Assembly (NCBI RefSeq): GCF_004421005.1
Contig: NZ_CP038026.1
Coordinates: 4,464,001-4,528,000, forward strand
Direction of reading: 5' to 3'
DNA from: Pseudoduganella plicata
GTDB taxonomy: Bacteria; Pseudomonadota; Gammaproteobacteria; Burkholderiales; Burkholderiaceae_D
DNA length: 64,000 nucleotides
In this document: positions 63,350 to 64,000 of the stretch, piece by piece
Layout: each line of letters begins with the position of its first letter
Numbering within the stretch: the first letter of the stretch is position 1
The notes under the pieces: generated by a model
Told to the model about the DNA's origin: nothing
Database searches by the model: none
Seen by the model: only the letters and a program-made list of their open reading frames with translations
Program-made: the position numbers and the translations under genes

Positions 63350-64000
63350 ATGAAAATCGCGTTCCTCGCCGACCCGCTGGCAAGCTTCAAGATCTACAAG
63401 GATTCCACCTTCGCCATGATGGCCGAGGCCGCCAAACGCGGCCACGAGGTGTATGCCTTCCAGCAGCGCCACATGGCGTTGCGCGACGGCATCGTCAGCG
63501 CGCGCGTCGAGCGCATCACGCTGACGGGCGACCAGGATGCCTGGTACACGGCTGGCCCTGCGCAAGACATGCGGCTGGGCGAGTTCGACGCCATCCTGGA
63601 GCGCAAGGACCCGCCGTTCGACATGGAATATGTCTATGGCACGTACCTGCTGCAGCTGGCCGAACAGCAGGGCGCCAAGGTGTTCAACAAGCCGCAGGCG
63701 ATCCGCGACCACAACGAAAAGCTGGCCATTGCCCAGTTCCCGCAGCTTACGGCGCCAACGCTCGTGACGTCGGACGAAGCGCGGCTGCGCGCCTTCCACG
63801 CCGAGCATGGCGACGTCATCCTCAAGCCGCTGGACGGCATGGGCGGCACCGGCATCTTCCGCGTCAAAGCGGACGGCCTGAACCTGGGCTCCATCATCGA
63901 GACGCTGACGGACAACGGCAAGCGCACCATCATGGTGCAGCGCTATATTCCCGAGATCGTCAAGGGTGACAAGCGCATCCTTGTCATCGGCGGCAAGCCT
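63350..64000 (+). CDS. gshB: Glutathione synthase (partial, C-terminus off the right edge)
   Basis: Adds Gly to gamma-glutamylcysteine. The visible 217 residues hold the N-terminal domain (MKIAFLADPLASFKIYKDSTFAMMAE) and the start of the ATP-grasp fold: ILERKDPPFDMEYVYGTYLL, FNKPQAIRDHNEKLAIAQFP, VILKPLDGMGGTGIFRV (ATP Lys) and MVQRYIPEIVKGDKRILVI. A typical GshB has about 315 residues, so roughly a third is missing. An in-frame ATG four codons earlier exists, but MKIAFLADPL is the family start. Confidence 0.95.
   Translation, partial: MKIAFLADPLASFKIYKDSTFAMMAEAAKRGHEVYAFQQRHMALRDGIVSARVERITLTGDQDAWYTAGPAQDMRLGEFDAILERKDPPFDMEYVYGTYLLQLAEQQGAKVFNKPQAIRDHNEKLAIAQFPQLTAPTLVTSDEARLRAFHAEHGDVILKPLDGMGGTGIFRVKADGLNLGSIIETLTDNGKRTIMVQRYIPEIVKGDKRILVIGGKP

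Overview
The window looks like the chromosome of a Betaproteobacterium in the Burkholderiales, most likely an Oxalobacteraceae member of the Massilia/Duganella type. The grounds are the 16S sequence character, high GC, the rpe-gph-trpE order, an ApaG/MltA block and a proteobacterial GshA/GshB pair. This placement is judged by eye, not by a database search. Its dominating feature is three complete rRNA operons (16S, tRNA-Ile, tRNA-Ala, 23S, 5S), all on the + strand, starting near 6.1, 31.0 and 50.1 kb. They take up about 16 kb of the 64 kb. I see no insertion sequences, phage genes or CRISPR arrays.

Layout. 1-2832 (minus strand): rpe, gph, an unannotated-size trp leader peptide with four Trp codons, and trpE running off the left edge. 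3009-6153: apaG, a tiny membrane protein, the lytic transglycosylase mltA, a universal stress protein and an enoyl-CoA hydratase. 6.1-11.9 kb: rRNA operon 1 with a second, intact distal 5S gene. 11.9-26.6 kb (minus strand): an MFS exporter, then a cobalamin block. In that block a B12 riboswitch leads btuB-btuC-btuD-cobO-cobB-cobU-cbiB-cobD-btuF-cobQ, and upstream lies cobT-cobS-cobC. Together they cover corrinoid import, corrin amidation, adenosylation, aminopropanol attachment and lower-ligand assembly. Corrin-ring methylation and contraction genes are not in the window. 26.7-31.0 kb (plus strand): a response regulator, a histidine kinase, an EptA/MCR-like phosphoethanolamine transferase and a PAP2 phosphatase, which together form a lipid A remodelling module.

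31.0-36.9 kb: rRNA operon 2, followed by two degenerate 5S-derived repeat units carrying GC-rich hairpins. 37.0-50.1 kb: a phytase-like esterase lipoprotein, a phospholipase D lipoprotein, a Crp/Fnr-like regulator, a frameshifted hybrid histidine kinase with a PAS-linked response regulator, a collagen-like lipoprotein, the RNA repair pair rtcB-rtcA and a TonB-dependent receptor. 50.1-56.0 kb: rRNA operon 3 with one more degenerate 5S unit. 56.2-64.0 kb: DUF1840 protein, a lipoprotein, ComM/YifB, UbiK, then a TorF-type porin-glnK-amtB group behind a clear sigma-54 promoter with an NtrC-like site, and finally gshA and gshB (the latter running off the right edge).

Most striking observations: the degenerate 5S/hairpin repeat units behind operons 2 and 3 and the intact second 5S behind operon 1; a patch of covarying substitutions in the 23S of operon 2; upstream rRNA promoters that lie partly inside the 3' ends of the preceding protein genes; the trp attenuation leader; and the fact that direct rRNA repeats bracket the whole B12 and lipid A modules.
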